Shown here one piece after another: positions 25,331 to 34,058 of a stretch of 64,000 bases of DNA. Source of the stretch: Bacteroidetes bacterium UBA6183 (GTDB lineage: Bacteria > Bacteroidota > Bacteroidia > UKL13-3); assembly GCA_002422865.1 (NCBI GenBank), contig DITN01000036.1, forward strand, positions 1 through 64,000, read 5' to 3'. The position numbers and the translations under genes were made by a program. The stretch's first letter is position 1. The number at the start of each line of letters is the position of its first letter. The notes under the pieces were generated by a model that saw nothing but the letters and a program-made list of their open reading frames with translations, had not been told where the DNA came from and made no database searches.

Positions 25331-27808
25331 CTACTCGTAAAAGTACACCCTTTTTACACGTTGCGATACACCTGTTAATACTTCGTATGGAATGGTACCA
25401 ATTTTTGATGCCACTTCGTTAATGTCAACTTCCTTACCTAATACAATTACTTCATCCCCTTCTTTACAGTTAATTCCGGTTACGTCAATCATGGTCATGT
25501 CCATACAAATGCTACCCACTATTGGTGCTTTTTGTCCATTAACCATCATGTATCCTTTTCCATTGCCCAGCTTACGGTTCAACCCATCAGCATAACCAAT
25601 GGCAACAACTGCAATTTGCGAATCGCGCTGCACGGTTCCTTTTCGGCTATAACCAACTGTTTCGTGCGATTTAACTTCACGTATTTGTGAAATAACGGTT
25701 TTAAGTGTACCTACAACTTGTAATTGCTTCTGCAGTTTTTCAGCCGGATCAATTCCATATAAACCAATTCCCAAACGTACCATTTCAAATTGTGCATCCG
25801 GGAAACGGGCTATTCCTCCGCTATTTAAAATATGTCTTAAAATGGGATAGTTAAATGCAGCCTTCAATTTATCGCTAATGCGTTCAAACTTTTGTATTTG
25901 TTCGTGGGTAAATAAGTCGTGTTTTTTTTCATCACTCGCGGCCAAATGCGAAAATACAGACTTGATACGTAAATTTGGATTTTGTTGGATTTCGTTAATC
26001 AGTTCATCCACCTCACCCTCGGCAAAACCCAAACGTTTCATACCGGTATCAACCTCAATGTGAATGCTCATCTCTTGTCCGTTGCAAGCCTTAATCAATT
26101 GCTCCAACATAAAAAAATTATACACTTCAGGTTCTAAGTTATGTTGTATGATGCTATCAAATGCAACAGGCTCGGGATTCATTACCATAATAGGTGTTTT
26201 GATACCCGCCTTACGCAGTGTTACACCTTCATCAGCATAGGCCACGGTGAGATAATCAACCCGATTGTACTCCATTATTTTTGCAATCTCATAGCTGCCC
26301 GCACCATAACTAAAGGCCTTTACCATCCCCATCATCTTCACCCCTTTTTTAAGTTTATTTCGATACACATTTAAGTTATGTACCATGGCATTGAGGTTAA
26401 TTTCAAAAACAGTTTCATGAACCTTCTTCTCAAGCAATGAGGTGATGCGTTCGAAAGTAAATTTACGTGCACCTTTAACCAATATAATTTGGTGACTAAA
26501 ATCTAAACTTCTGAACTTGTTAATAAATGAAGAGGTATCATCAAAAAACAAACTACCGGCCGGAAACAATGGTTTATATTTTTGCATACAAGCACCAATA
26601 CCTATAAAACGATTTACATTACGTTGTTTGATTAGCGATGCAATGTTAGTATACAATTGGTGCTCTGCTAAGCCACTTTGCAACATATCGCTTAATATAA
26701 CCGTTTTGGTATAGCCGGCACTTTGTTGTTCCATAAAATCCAGAGCTATTTGCAGTGCATTGATGTCGGCATTATAACTGTCGTTTATAATTACGCAGTT
26801 ATTAAATCCTTCCTTTAACTGCATGCGCATTTCAATAGGCTGAAGTTCTTCAAAACGCTTCAACACATCAGTGCTTATTCTGTTTATGGCCATTAAAAAT
26901 GCAAAACATGAGCAAGCGTTCATAATACTTGCTTCATCAACAAAAGGAATATTAACACTTAATGTTTGCGATCCCTTACGGGTAGTAATGACGGTATATT
27001 GGTAACGGTGTTCCACCTCAAATTTATAGGTTGCATGTTGCGAACCTCTGCTCCAACTTACTACATTTAATGATGGATTATGATTTAACAACAAGCGTGT
27101 AACCCCTTGAGTCACCTCCGCCTGATCAGCGCAAAAAACCAACATTTGAGAAGCATAAAACAACTTCAACTTCTCGTCTAGTTTTTCCGTTTCACTTTTA
27201 AAACCCTCGGCATGTGCAGCTCCTAGATAGGTAAAAATACCAATATCGGGTTTAACAATTTGCTGCAAATTCCCCATTTCATCTGTCTTGGATATACCTG
27301 CCTCAAATAAACCCAATTGATGTTGCTCGCTCATTCCCCAAACACTTAGCGGCACACCAACTTGCGAGTTAAAACTTTTAGGATTACGGATAATTGACAC
27401 ATCGTCTTTTAACAAATGAAATAACCATTCTTTTACAATGGTTTTTCCATTACTACCTGTAATACCAACAACGGGGCATTTAAACTGAGAACGATGAAAA
27501 GCGGCCAGTTCTTGTAAAGCAACCACACTATTGCTAACCTGTACAACGCTGCAGTCAGCAGGTAAAAATCCAGCAGAAAATTCCTCAACAATAAAATTTC
27601 TTACACCTGCTTGGTAGGCGTCTTTTAAGTAATGATGACCATTGTTACGCTCACCACTTATGGCAATAAATACAGACGATTCAGGATAAATCACCTTACG
27701 TGAATCAATCAATAAATGCGCTATTGCAACAGGGTTTACTTCTTCGTTAAATTGAATAAAGTTACCCGATACAATTTGTGCGATGTCTTTAATGAAATAT
27801 TGCATCAT
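25331..27808 (-). CDS. murF-alr: Bifunctional UDP-MurNAc-tripeptide:D-Ala-D-Ala ligase / alanine racemase
   Basis: About 825 residues from the ATG at 27806-27808 (a second ATG follows directly); longer upstream frames would run into the MFS gene. The N-terminal half (to about 455) is MurF: ATP-binding GITGSNGKTIVKEW, LFEAGISKTDEM and NDSYNADINAL. The C-terminal half is a PLP-dependent alanine racemase: MVKAFSYGAGSYE holds the PLP lysine, and IEVDTGMKRLGF, GYSRKGT and GSICMDMTMIDVT follow. The fusion is typical of Bacteroidota and puts D-Ala supply and peptidoglycan precursor ligation on one chain. The start overlaps the upstream MFS stop (ATGATG containing TGA), giving translational coupling. 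Confidence 0.95.
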   Translation of the reverse strand: MMQYFIKDIAQIVSGNFIQFNEEVNPVAIAHLLIDSRKVIYPESSVFIAISGERNNGHHYLKDAYQAGVRNFIVEEFSAGFLPADCSVVQVSNSVVALQELAAFHRSQFKCPVVGITGSNGKTIVKEWLFHLLKDDVSIIRNPKSFNSQVGVPLSVWGMSEQHQLGLFEAGISKTDEMGNLQQIVKPDIGIFTYLGAAHAEGFKSETEKLDEKLKLFYASQMLVFCADQAEVTQGVTRLLLNHNPSLNVVSWSRGSQHATYKFEVEHRYQYTVITTRKGSQTLSVNIPFVDEASIMNACSCFAFLMAINRISTDVLKRFEELQPIEMRMQLKEGFNNCVIINDSYNADINALQIALDFMEQQSAGYTKTVILSDMLQSGLAEHQLYTNIASLIKQRNVNRFIGIGACMQKYKPLFPAGSLFFDDTSSFINKFRSLDFSHQIILVKGARKFTFERITSLLEKKVHETVFEINLNAMVHNLNVYRNKLKKGVKMMGMVKAFSYGAGSYEIAKIMEYNRVDYLTVAYADEGVTLRKAGIKTPIMVMNPEPVAFDSIIQHNLEPEVYNFFMLEQLIKACNGQEMSIHIEVDTGMKRLGFAEGEVDELINEIQQNPNLRIKSVFSHLAASDEKKHDLFTHEQIQKFERISDKLKAAFNYPILRHILNSGGIARFPDAQFEMVRLGIGLYGIDPAEKLQKQLQVVGTLKTVISQIREVKSHETVGYSRKGTVQRDSQIAVVAIGYADGLNRKLGNGKGYMMVNGQKAPIVGSICMDMTMIDVTGINCKEGDEVIVLGKEVDINEVASKIGTIPYEVLTGVSQRVKRVYFYE

Positions 27809-29043
27809 TTTTCGGTGGATTGTTTTGTATTGAACATCATTACCAAAGCCGATATCGCTAAAAACACAGCCATGATTAAAAATGCCCAAATAATGTTGTT
27901 ATCAAAATTAAAGAATGGAACAGAAAACAGAAAAATAAATAATGTGCGTACCAAGATATTGAGCATATTAAAAATACTGTTTACCCTCCCCATTAGGTCA
28001 TTTGGTATGTGTTTGAACAAATACGTTAAACGCAATACCCTTATGCCAGCATTAGTAAAACCCAATATTAAACTTACCACATAAATTATAAACACACTTT
28101 GTGCGGCAAATGCCCAAATAAAAATAGCAGCAGTAATGGCCGTTAACACAATTACAGCCTTTTGTGTTGAGGTTGAGTTGAATACTTTATTTACAAACAG
28201 CCCTGCACATAGAGCACCGGCAGCATAAATACCGTCTGCTATAGCAAACACGCTACCTTCTTTGTGCAAATGTTTATCAACGTATGCTGGTAAAACCGCA
28301 TGTATTTCAACCAACAACATAGCAAATACACTATAGCTAAACACACCAAAAATTAATAATTCAGGATGTTGTTTTAGGTAAGTAAAACCAACTTTTATAC
28401 GCTCAAGTATTGGTGGCTGATGCGCTGTATGTTGTTTGGGTTGATATTTGATAAAAGAGATCAGCACAGCAGCAATAAAATAAGTTAAAGCATTCAGTAA
28501 AAATATCTCCCAAATATGCCATGGCTGTATTACAAATACTTGCTTAACCAATGGTAACTTAAGCGAAAATCCTTCTAGCATTACTGCCGCAATACCACCC
28601 GATAAGACACTGGTGCTTTGCCCTACTATTTCTATATTGGAGTTTACCTTGGCATAATCTTCTGCAGTACTAATCTCCTGACCAAAGGCATACAAAGTTG
28701 GGTAATGGATATTGTAGTTTAACATGGTAATACCAAACACCGCAACCACAAGTGCATCATTTAAGGCATTGTTTGCATAACCAATAATAGCAATTGCTAA
28801 AAGCAGGATACCACATATTAAACTATTGCCTAAGAAGTTGGCTTTTCGGCTGTACTTATCAACCAATGTACCGGCATATAAACCAAAAAACAGCACCGCA
28901 ATGGTTATCAATCCATAAGCCGTATTAAAATACGTTGTATTATTTGCAAAATACCATGGAATAGCCAACATACTGATGCCCTGAGCAAAGCCACTAATAC
29001 CATTTGCGGTAAATAATAAGTTTAATGCTAATTTATTTTTCAC
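27805..29043 (-). CDS. MFS transporter
   Basis: About 412 residues from the GTG at 29041-29043 (VKNKLALNLLF); the frame is open further upstream to a TTG, but a TACATTTG box at 29050-29057 lies inside that extension. About twelve hydrophobic segments, with the MFS loop 2-3 motif as FGLYAGTLVDKYSRK, and a domain-swapped second half. It resembles the MFS_3/macrolide-efflux type branch; the substrate is unknown. It is directly coupled to murF-alr downstream, an arrangement that may reflect co-regulation rather than shared function. Confidence 0.82.
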   Translation of the reverse strand: MKNKLALNLLFTANGISGFAQGISMLAIPWYFANNTTYFNTAYGLITIAVLFFGLYAGTLVDKYSRKANFLGNSLICGILLLAIAIIGYANNALNDALVVAVFGITMLNYNIHYPTLYAFGQEISTAEDYAKVNSNIEIVGQSTSVLSGGIAAVMLEGFSLKLPLVKQVFVIQPWHIWEIFLLNALTYFIAAVLISFIKYQPKQHTAHQPPILERIKVGFTYLKQHPELLIFGVFSYSVFAMLLVEIHAVLPAYVDKHLHKEGSVFAIADGIYAAGALCAGLFVNKVFNSTSTQKAVIVLTAITAAIFIWAFAAQSVFIIYVVSLILGFTNAGIRVLRLTYLFKHIPNDLMGRVNSIFNMLNILVRTLFIFLFSVPFFNFDNNIIWAFLIMAVFLAISALVMMFNTKQSTEK

Positions 29044-29049
29044 TTGTGC

Positions 29050-29057
29050 AAGCAAAT
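29050..29057 (-). promoter_or_regulatory. TAnnTTTG box upstream of MFS-murF operon
   Basis: CAAATGTA reads TACATTTG on minus. Only 6 bases separate it from the GTG at 29043, implying an almost leaderless transcript if the box is used. No -33 TTG at the usual spacing. Confidence 0.35.
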
Positions 29058-29086
29058 GTAACCTCAAGTATGTTGTATAATATGTT

Positions 29087-29094
29087 TAATTTTG
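29087..29094 (+). promoter_or_regulatory. TAnnTTTG box upstream of recX
   Basis: TAATTTTG, 8 bases before the TTG start of recX at 29103; again a nearly leaderless arrangement, divergent from the box at 29050-29057. Confidence 0.35.
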
Positions 29095-29102
29095 AACATT
29101 AA

Positions 29103-29582
29103 TTGGAAAAACAAAAACACATAAAGCTCACCCCAAATCAGGCGCTACTTAAAGCGGCCAATTATTGCGCTTACCAAGAGCGGTGCCACAAAGAAGTGCT
29201 AGAAAAATTAGGCGAATGGGGTGTTTGGGGAATTGATGCTCAGGAGATTTTATTACAGCTGATAGAACAAAATTATTTAAACGAAGAGCGTTTTGCCATA
29301 GCATTTGCCGGAGGTAAGTTCAGGGTTAAGCATTGGGGGCGAGTTAAAATTAAACTCGAACTCAAACAAAAAGATATTTCTGAGTACTGCATCAAAAAAG
29401 CGTTAAACGAAATTAGTGATGATGATTACTTCCAAACCCTAAATGATCAAATTGAAAAAAAATGGGTCGAAACAAAAGATAAGAACCTGCTGAGCAAACG
29501 TGCAAAAGTGGCAAGATATGTTATTGGTAAGGGATTTGAACAAGACCTTACATGGAACATACTTCGTAGTAAAAACGACTAA
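29103..29582 (+). CDS. recX: RecX family regulatory protein
   Basis: A 159-residue helical protein of the RecX family, which inhibits or modulates RecA filaments. The typical three tandem three-helix repeats are visible: ALLKAANYCAYQERCHKEVLEKL, LIEQNYLNEERFAIAFAGGKFRVKHWGRVKI, and a C-terminal repeat ending in RAKVARYVIGKGFEQDLTWNIL. The start must be the TTG at 29103 or later, because an in-frame TAA directly precedes it. recA is not adjacent. It is divergent from the MFS gene with only 59 bases between. Confidence 0.88.
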   Translation: MEKQKHIKLTPNQALLKAANYCAYQERCHKEVLEKLGEWGVWGIDAQEILLQLIEQNYLNEERFAIAFAGGKFRVKHWGRVKIKLELKQKDISEYCIKKALNEISDDDYFQTLNDQIEKKWVETKDKNLLSKRAKVARYVIGKGFEQDLTWNILRSKND

Positions 29583-29626
29583 CTGCGTTCATAACCAAAA
29601 GTAATAGCCACATTTAAAAACTTGGT

Positions 29627-29634
29627 TACCTTTG
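29627..29634 (+). promoter_or_regulatory. TAnnTTTG -7 element for Nfu-type gene
   Basis: TACCTTTG, 20 bases before the ATG at 29654. A -33 TTG at 19-21 bases is not evident. Confidence 0.45.
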
Positions 29635-29653
29635 CAGCTGTAAATAAAAAATT

Positions 29654-30229
29654 ATGACTGATTTAAAAGACTTTTTAGACGTATACAGTGAGGCAACACC
29701 TAATCCGGAAACCATGAAATTTGTTTTCAACCGTATGATTTTCCCGGATCAAACAGCCGATTTCCCAACTGTTGAATCAACCACCTATTCTCCACTTGCA
29801 AAAAACCTGTTTGAATTTAGTTTCGTACAAGGTGTATTTATCATGAATAACTTTATTACCATCACCCGTGTTCCTGGAGTTGAGTGGGAAGAAATTATTC
29901 CTATTATGAAAGAGTTTCTAAAATCATACGTAGCAGCCGGTGAACCTATTGTTTTGGAGGCACCAAAAGAAACCATCAAGGATTATGGAGATGATAATGT
30001 AACAGTTGCTCAGATTAAAGAAATTTTAGACATGTACATTAAACCCGCTGTAGAGGTTGATGGTGGGCAAATTTCATTTAGAGACTTTGAAAATGGAATT
30101 GTTACTGTTGAATTAAGAGGTTCTTGCAGCGGATGTCCTTCATCAACTGTTACGTTAAAACGTGGCATAGAAGGTATGTTAACCAGAATGGTACCTTCTG
30201 TTAAAGAAGTAGTAGCTCACTCTCTTTAG
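29654..30229 (+). CDS. NifU family Fe-S scaffold/carrier protein (Nfu)
   Basis: A 191-residue protein with two domains: Nfu N-terminal (EATPNPETMKFVFNRMI, about residues 12-95) and NifU C-terminal (about 110-185) with the cluster-binding CSGCPSS. This is the Nfu architecture, which receives and delivers [4Fe-4S] clusters to target enzymes; PGVEWEEIIPIMKEF is typical of the N-domain. It stands alone with its own promoter and a strong terminator. Confidence 0.93.
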   Translation: MTDLKDFLDVYSEATPNPETMKFVFNRMIFPDQTADFPTVESTTYSPLAKNLFEFSFVQGVFIMNNFITITRVPGVEWEEIIPIMKEFLKSYVAAGEPIVLEAPKETIKDYGDDNVTVAQIKEILDMYIKPAVEVDGGQISFRDFENGIVTVELRGSCSGCPSSTVTLKRGIEGMLTRMVPSVKEVVAHSL

Positions 30230-30250
30230 TTTTTTGATTTTATTGCATAA

Positions 30251-30280
30251 AAAAACGCCTCGCAAATGCGAGGCGTTTTT
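30251..30280. terminator. Bidirectional terminator between Nfu gene and T9SS gene
   Basis: AAAAACGCCTCGCA (30251-30264) pairs with TGCGAGGCGTTTTT (30267-30280). A very stable stem with A-run and T-run on both sides, placed between convergent stops. Confidence 0.9.
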
Positions 30281-30305
30281 ATTTATAAATATTGCTCTCA
30301 ATTAA

Positions 30306-32405
30306 TTACTTGGCGATAACTAATTTTTGAGTTGAAGTTTGACCGTCTGTAGTAATCGCTACAAAGTATACACCAGCTTCTAAGTTAGCAACATCAACTT
30401 GTGTGTTGTTAAATTCTACCAACTGATTTGCAACTACTTCTTTACCGCTTATGTCGAATACGCGAACATAACCGTGACGACCTGCATTTGGAGAGGCAAT
30501 TGAGAAAGATGTAGAAGCAGGATTTGGATAAACCGCAGCCTTAACACTGTTTTCGTTTTCGCCTAAACCAATAGCATAGTATGCTGTTCTTTCTGCACTA
30601 GCAGATTGAATTACATTTTTGGTTACTTTATTTTGTACAAATACAATAACTTCTAAATCATCGAACTCTTCAACAGAATGCTCTGTAGCCAAGTTAATTG
30701 GACTTTGACCATTAGGTGCTAAACGGTAGTTACCTGGGAACTCGTATGCCAAAGTGAATGATTTCTCAACACCTAAAGCTAAACCTCCTGTAAGTACAGT
30801 ACCATTTTGGCTAGGTACCATCTTTTTCATTACATGAAGAAACTCTCTTTCGCCATTCGATTTTAGATTATCTGTAGTTTTACCTTCAATAATTGCTACA
30901 TGTAGCACATTGTTATCACCGGTAATGTTAACTGCTGATTTTAATTTAATATCAGCTGTAACTGTTTTTCCAAAAACTTTGTAAGTAGCATCAATTTCAA
31001 TTTCAGAAGGAACTGCTTGGAACTGGTTAAATATCGCGTTAGTGAAAGATGATGCATTTTGGTCCCATTTACCATCAACTTCCATTCTAGGAATTGAATT
31101 GATTGCATAATAATTTCTTCTAGCTACACTCTCTGTGGTTGAATATGGATCACCTGTACCAGGAAAATCTTGTTGATATTTAATAGATGTAAATAAGTTT
31201 TTATCTCTAGCTGCAACTACACTTTTGTAATTTGCATTACCTGGAGCACAAGGACCACAAGTTGAAGATGAGAAAATTTCATGTAGTGATTTACGTAGGT
31301 TTTCTGCAATAATGACATATTTGGTCAAAGCATCGTTTGATGTAACTTCATCCGCACCACCATTAATATTGGTAGCCCATACTTTTAACATTTTTGAACC
31401 ATCCGCATTACTCACTAATGGGGTTGGGTGAGTGAATTCATAAGAACCTCCACTTGCAGCAATGTTTAATCCTGTTAGATTGGCTGATACTACTGCTTCT
31501 GTTTCGAATTGGTAGTTAATTGTTAATGAAGTAACAGTCTCGCTACCCAAGTTTCTTAAACTACCATAAATTTTTGTTGGTTTGTTTAAACCAAGTGCTT
31601 CGTTATTTACTAGGAAAACTGATAAATCTTTCGCTGGTTGAGCACCACTGAAAAACTCATAATATTTGTTATCGGAAGCGTCAAACAAATTGGTTTGGAA
31701 ATTATTAGCACCCACGTTTGGTGATCCGGCAACATTGTACGCTGTAGTACTGTTTATCTGCATACCAGCTGATATCTTTACATTATTACCACAAATTCCA
31801 GTTGCAGAAGTACAAAGCGTTTTCATGTCAACAATGTAAAATTTATTGGAGGTCTCCTCCAGTACAACTGCCCAATATGTCCAACCTGTAGAAATGTTAG
31901 GCTCAGAGAACATGTTATATTGAATCCAAAATTGTCTATTTGGTGATGTACCTATTGTTTTAGTAATAATTGAACTATTATAAGTTGTAGTACCACTAAC
32001 CCAACTTGATGGCTTTACACCCAAAACATTTATTGAGTTATCAGGCACTGCAGCGCTTGGTAATGTTGTATTACCATAAGCAGGAAGTACAGTTGATGCT
32101 GTATCAAACGTAACACTACCAGAGTTTGAGGCCTTAAAATGTGTGTAAGCATTCCCATTGAATGTAAAAGAGAAAGGTAATTGAGTAGATGCAGTGTATG
32201 TCGCAGCTGCTGTTCCGTTACCTGTCCAAAGTGATACCCAACCATTTGATAATGGTCCACCTGTTGCAGTGGCAGGATTCTCGCCTTCAGCATTTAATCC
32301 TTTCGGATTTCCGCCTGCAATACCTAATGCGTAGTATTGAGCATTGGCATTGTTCGCAAAAAGAAGCAATGCTCCCGTTGCTAATGATAGTAATTGTTTT
32401 TTCAT
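30306..32405 (-). CDS. T9SS cargo with Omp28-like thioredoxin-fold domain
   Basis: A 699-residue protein with signal peptide MKKQLLSLATGALLLFANNANAQ. The first about 260 residues are a beta-rich domain with Asn/Thr/Gly repeats and a paired-Cys segment (TLCTSATGICGN). A CARDB-like linker follows, then an Omp28-like thioredoxin-type domain starting near residue 375 with LHEIFSSSTCGPCAPGN, the CGPC being the active-site pair of thioredoxins, and IPRMEVDG supplying the cis-proline. The last about 75 residues are a type A T9SS sorting domain (VYPNPASTSFSI... VANLEAGVYFVAI, ending KLVIAK). A surface thiol-disulfide role is inferred. Confidence 0.87.
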   Translation of the reverse strand: MKKQLLSLATGALLLFANNANAQYYALGIAGGNPKGLNAEGENPATATGGPLSNGWVSLWTGNGTAAATYTASTQLPFSFTFNGNAYTHFKASNSGSVTFDTASTVLPAYGNTTLPSAAVPDNSINVLGVKPSSWVSGTTTYNSSIITKTIGTSPNRQFWIQYNMFSEPNISTGWTYWAVVLEETSNKFYIVDMKTLCTSATGICGNNVKISAGMQINSTTAYNVAGSPNVGANNFQTNLFDASDNKYYEFFSGAQPAKDLSVFLVNNEALGLNKPTKIYGSLRNLGSETVTSLTINYQFETEAVVSANLTGLNIAASGGSYEFTHPTPLVSNADGSKMLKVWATNINGGADEVTSNDALTKYVIIAENLRKSLHEIFSSSTCGPCAPGNANYKSVVAARDKNLFTSIKYQQDFPGTGDPYSTTESVARRNYYAINSIPRMEVDGKWDQNASSFTNAIFNQFQAVPSEIEIDATYKVFGKTVTADIKLKSAVNITGDNNVLHVAIIEGKTTDNLKSNGEREFLHVMKKMVPSQNGTVLTGGLALGVEKSFTLAYEFPGNYRLAPNGQSPINLATEHSVEEFDDLEVIVFVQNKVTKNVIQSASAERTAYYAIGLGENENSVKAAVYPNPASTSFSIASPNAGRHGYVRVFDISGKEVVANQLVEFNNTQVDVANLEAGVYFVAITTDGQTSTQKLVIAK

Positions 32406-32565
32406 AATATGTGTTTAAATGATTTGATTTCTAGTATGCATATTTAGTGATTAATTTAGCAAAAGGCAACAAATAATTTACTCAACTAATAAAAAGAGAA
32501 TATTAAGTTTAAATAGCTTGAATAAGTGGCATTAAAATTGTTATTTCGTAGTATAAAATTTTACC

Positions 32566-33252
32566 ATGAAAAAACTTGTATACATACTTGGACTAATTTT
32601 TACAATAGGTAGTGCTTCTGCCCAAATGTCCTTTAACAACAAAAATGTGAGTGTGAGTGGATGGGGGAGCGATTTAGAACCTAAAGACGCACAATGTGTA
32701 ATGACCAACAATTCATCAACTTCAGCCGACTCTATGATTAATTGGTCGATTGTAACTTTTGATATTCCAAGTGGATGGCAGTTTGATTTCTGTGACCCAT
32801 ATGATTGCATTGTGAACCTTGGTTTAGGCTTTTCCAGCACTTTTAAACTTAAAGTTGGTGCGTCAGGGCCGTTAAAGGGACAATTTTACACTAAAGGAAA
32901 TGCAGGAAACGCAACAATCAAAATCCGTTTAGCTTATGCCAACGGATCGCATGATGCAGATACCATTACTTTGATGGCTAAAGGTTGGGCAACCGGTTTA
33001 AGCAACCTAAAAAAACAAAGTGAAGTTACTTTCTTCCCTAATCCTGCAAAAGACTTGATTACTTTAAAATACCCAACAACTAAAGCAATTGATGTAACTG
33101 TTTACAACGTTTTAGGTGCAAAAGTAAAATCATTTACACACAGTAGTAATGAAACATCGCTAAACATTAGTGATTTGGAAAAAGGATTATACTTCATTAG
33201 GTTTAATGATAACGGAAACATAGTCTCTAAATCATTCACTAAATCTGAATAA
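32566..33252 (+). CDS. T9SS type A sorting domain-containing protein
   Basis: A 228-residue secreted protein with signal peptide MKKLVYILGLIFTIGSASAQ. The mature N-terminal about 130 residues form a small beta domain containing FDFCDPYDC and GPLKGQFYTKGNAGNATIKIRL, resembling an immunoglobulin-like exoprotein fold. The C-terminal about 75 residues are a type A sorting domain (TFFPNPAKDLITL ... DLEKGLYFIRF). No enzyme motif is seen. It is monocistronic with its own terminator. Confidence 0.83.
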   Translation: MKKLVYILGLIFTIGSASAQMSFNNKNVSVSGWGSDLEPKDAQCVMTNNSSTSADSMINWSIVTFDIPSGWQFDFCDPYDCIVNLGLGFSSTFKLKVGASGPLKGQFYTKGNAGNATIKIRLAYANGSHDADTITLMAKGWATGLSNLKKQSEVTFFPNPAKDLITLKYPTTKAIDVTVYNVLGAKVKSFTHSSNETSLNISDLEKGLYFIRFNDNGNIVSKSFTKSE

Positions 33253-33271
33253 CTATCTACTAAAAAATACA

Positions 33272-33296
33272 AAGCCGCTTTGGGCGGCTTTTTTTA
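33272..33296 (+). terminator. Rho-independent terminator of T9SS gene
   Basis: AAGCCGC (33272-33278) with GCGGCTT (33284-33290), a 5-base loop, and a T-run after. Confidence 0.85.
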
Positions 33297-33326
33297 TGCC
33301 CTTAACTTAAATAGCAGGCAATAAAA

Positions 33327-33351
33327 AAAGCCCTTCCAGATAGAAGGGCTT
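33327..33351 (-). terminator. Terminator of tRNA-Cys
   Basis: AAAGCCCTTC (33327-33336) pairs with GAAGGGCTTT (33343-33352); a T-run follows on the minus strand. It begins right at the 3' end of the tRNA. Confidence 0.8.
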
Positions 33352-33425
33352 TGGAGGTATTGAGCGGATTCGAACCGCTGTAGCAGCTTTTGCAGAGCTG
33401 AGCCTAGCCTCTCGGCCACAATACC
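33352..33425 (-). tRNA. tRNA-Cys (GCA)
   Basis: The 74-nucleotide minus-strand sequence folds into a full cloverleaf. The acceptor stem is GGTATTG with CAATACC, the D-stem GCC/GGC, the anticodon stem CAGCT/AGCTG around loop CTGCAAA with anticodon GCA, and the T-stem AGCGG/CCGCT around TTCGAAT. The discriminator is T and the CCA end is encoded. It is monocistronic, followed by its own terminator. Confidence 0.95.
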
Positions 33426-33557
33426 ATTTACAGTTGGCAAATATACACATTATTATAACTACACAAATTTAAACTTGAAGAATTTCTCCAATTTTAGTTT
33501 AAATTATGAGTATAAACGAATTACTTTGCATCAATCAATCTAATCATCATTACAAAA

Positions 33558-34058
33558 ATGAAAAAAGTACTTTATTTAGCGTTAGCCTCTCTTGCATTTG
33601 CATGCGGACAAAGCAACAATCAAACAGGCGCTCAAACCGACAGCACCGTTACGGAACAAACTGTTGCTAAAACAGAAAATTTTGGTGATCCAATAACTGC
33701 TGATAGCGCAATATCTATCGAGGAAATGAAAACTTTAATGGGTGACAAAAAAGAATTAGCAGTTAAAGTTACTGCCCCTGTTGATGCCGTTTGCCAGAAA
33801 AAAGGTTGCTGGATGGAATTAAAAGCCGCAGACGGAACCACTATGCGTGTTACCTTTAAAGATTACGGTTTTTTTGTACCCAAAGATTGTAATGGCAAAA
33901 CTGCTACTGTTTTGGGTGTAGCTAAAGTAGAAGAAACATCAATAGCCGATTTAAAAGAATATGCTAAAGATGATGGACAAGGTGAAGCAGAGATTGCAGC
34001 TATTACTGAGCCTAAAAAAGAGTTAGTATTTGAAGCAAGTGGTGTAATCTTACAATAA
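33558..34058 (+). CDS. DUF4920 domain lipoprotein
   Basis: A 166-residue lipoprotein; signal peptide to LAFAC (Cys 16). The mature domain matches DUF4920: NFGDPITADSAISIEEM, VKVTAPVDAVCQKKGCWMEL with a Cys pair at 79 and 84, and VTFKDYGFFVPKD. Homologues are found across Bacteroidota; function is not known, though the conserved CxxxxC hints at metal or redox binding. The stop overlaps the start of the cytochrome-like gene by one base (TAATG), so the two are coupled. Confidence 0.85.
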   Translation: MKKVLYLALASLAFACGQSNNQTGAQTDSTVTEQTVAKTENFGDPITADSAISIEEMKTLMGDKKELAVKVTAPVDAVCQKKGCWMELKAADGTTMRVTFKDYGFFVPKDCNGKTATVLGVAKVEETSIADLKEYAKDDGQGEAEIAAITEPKKELVFEASGVILQ

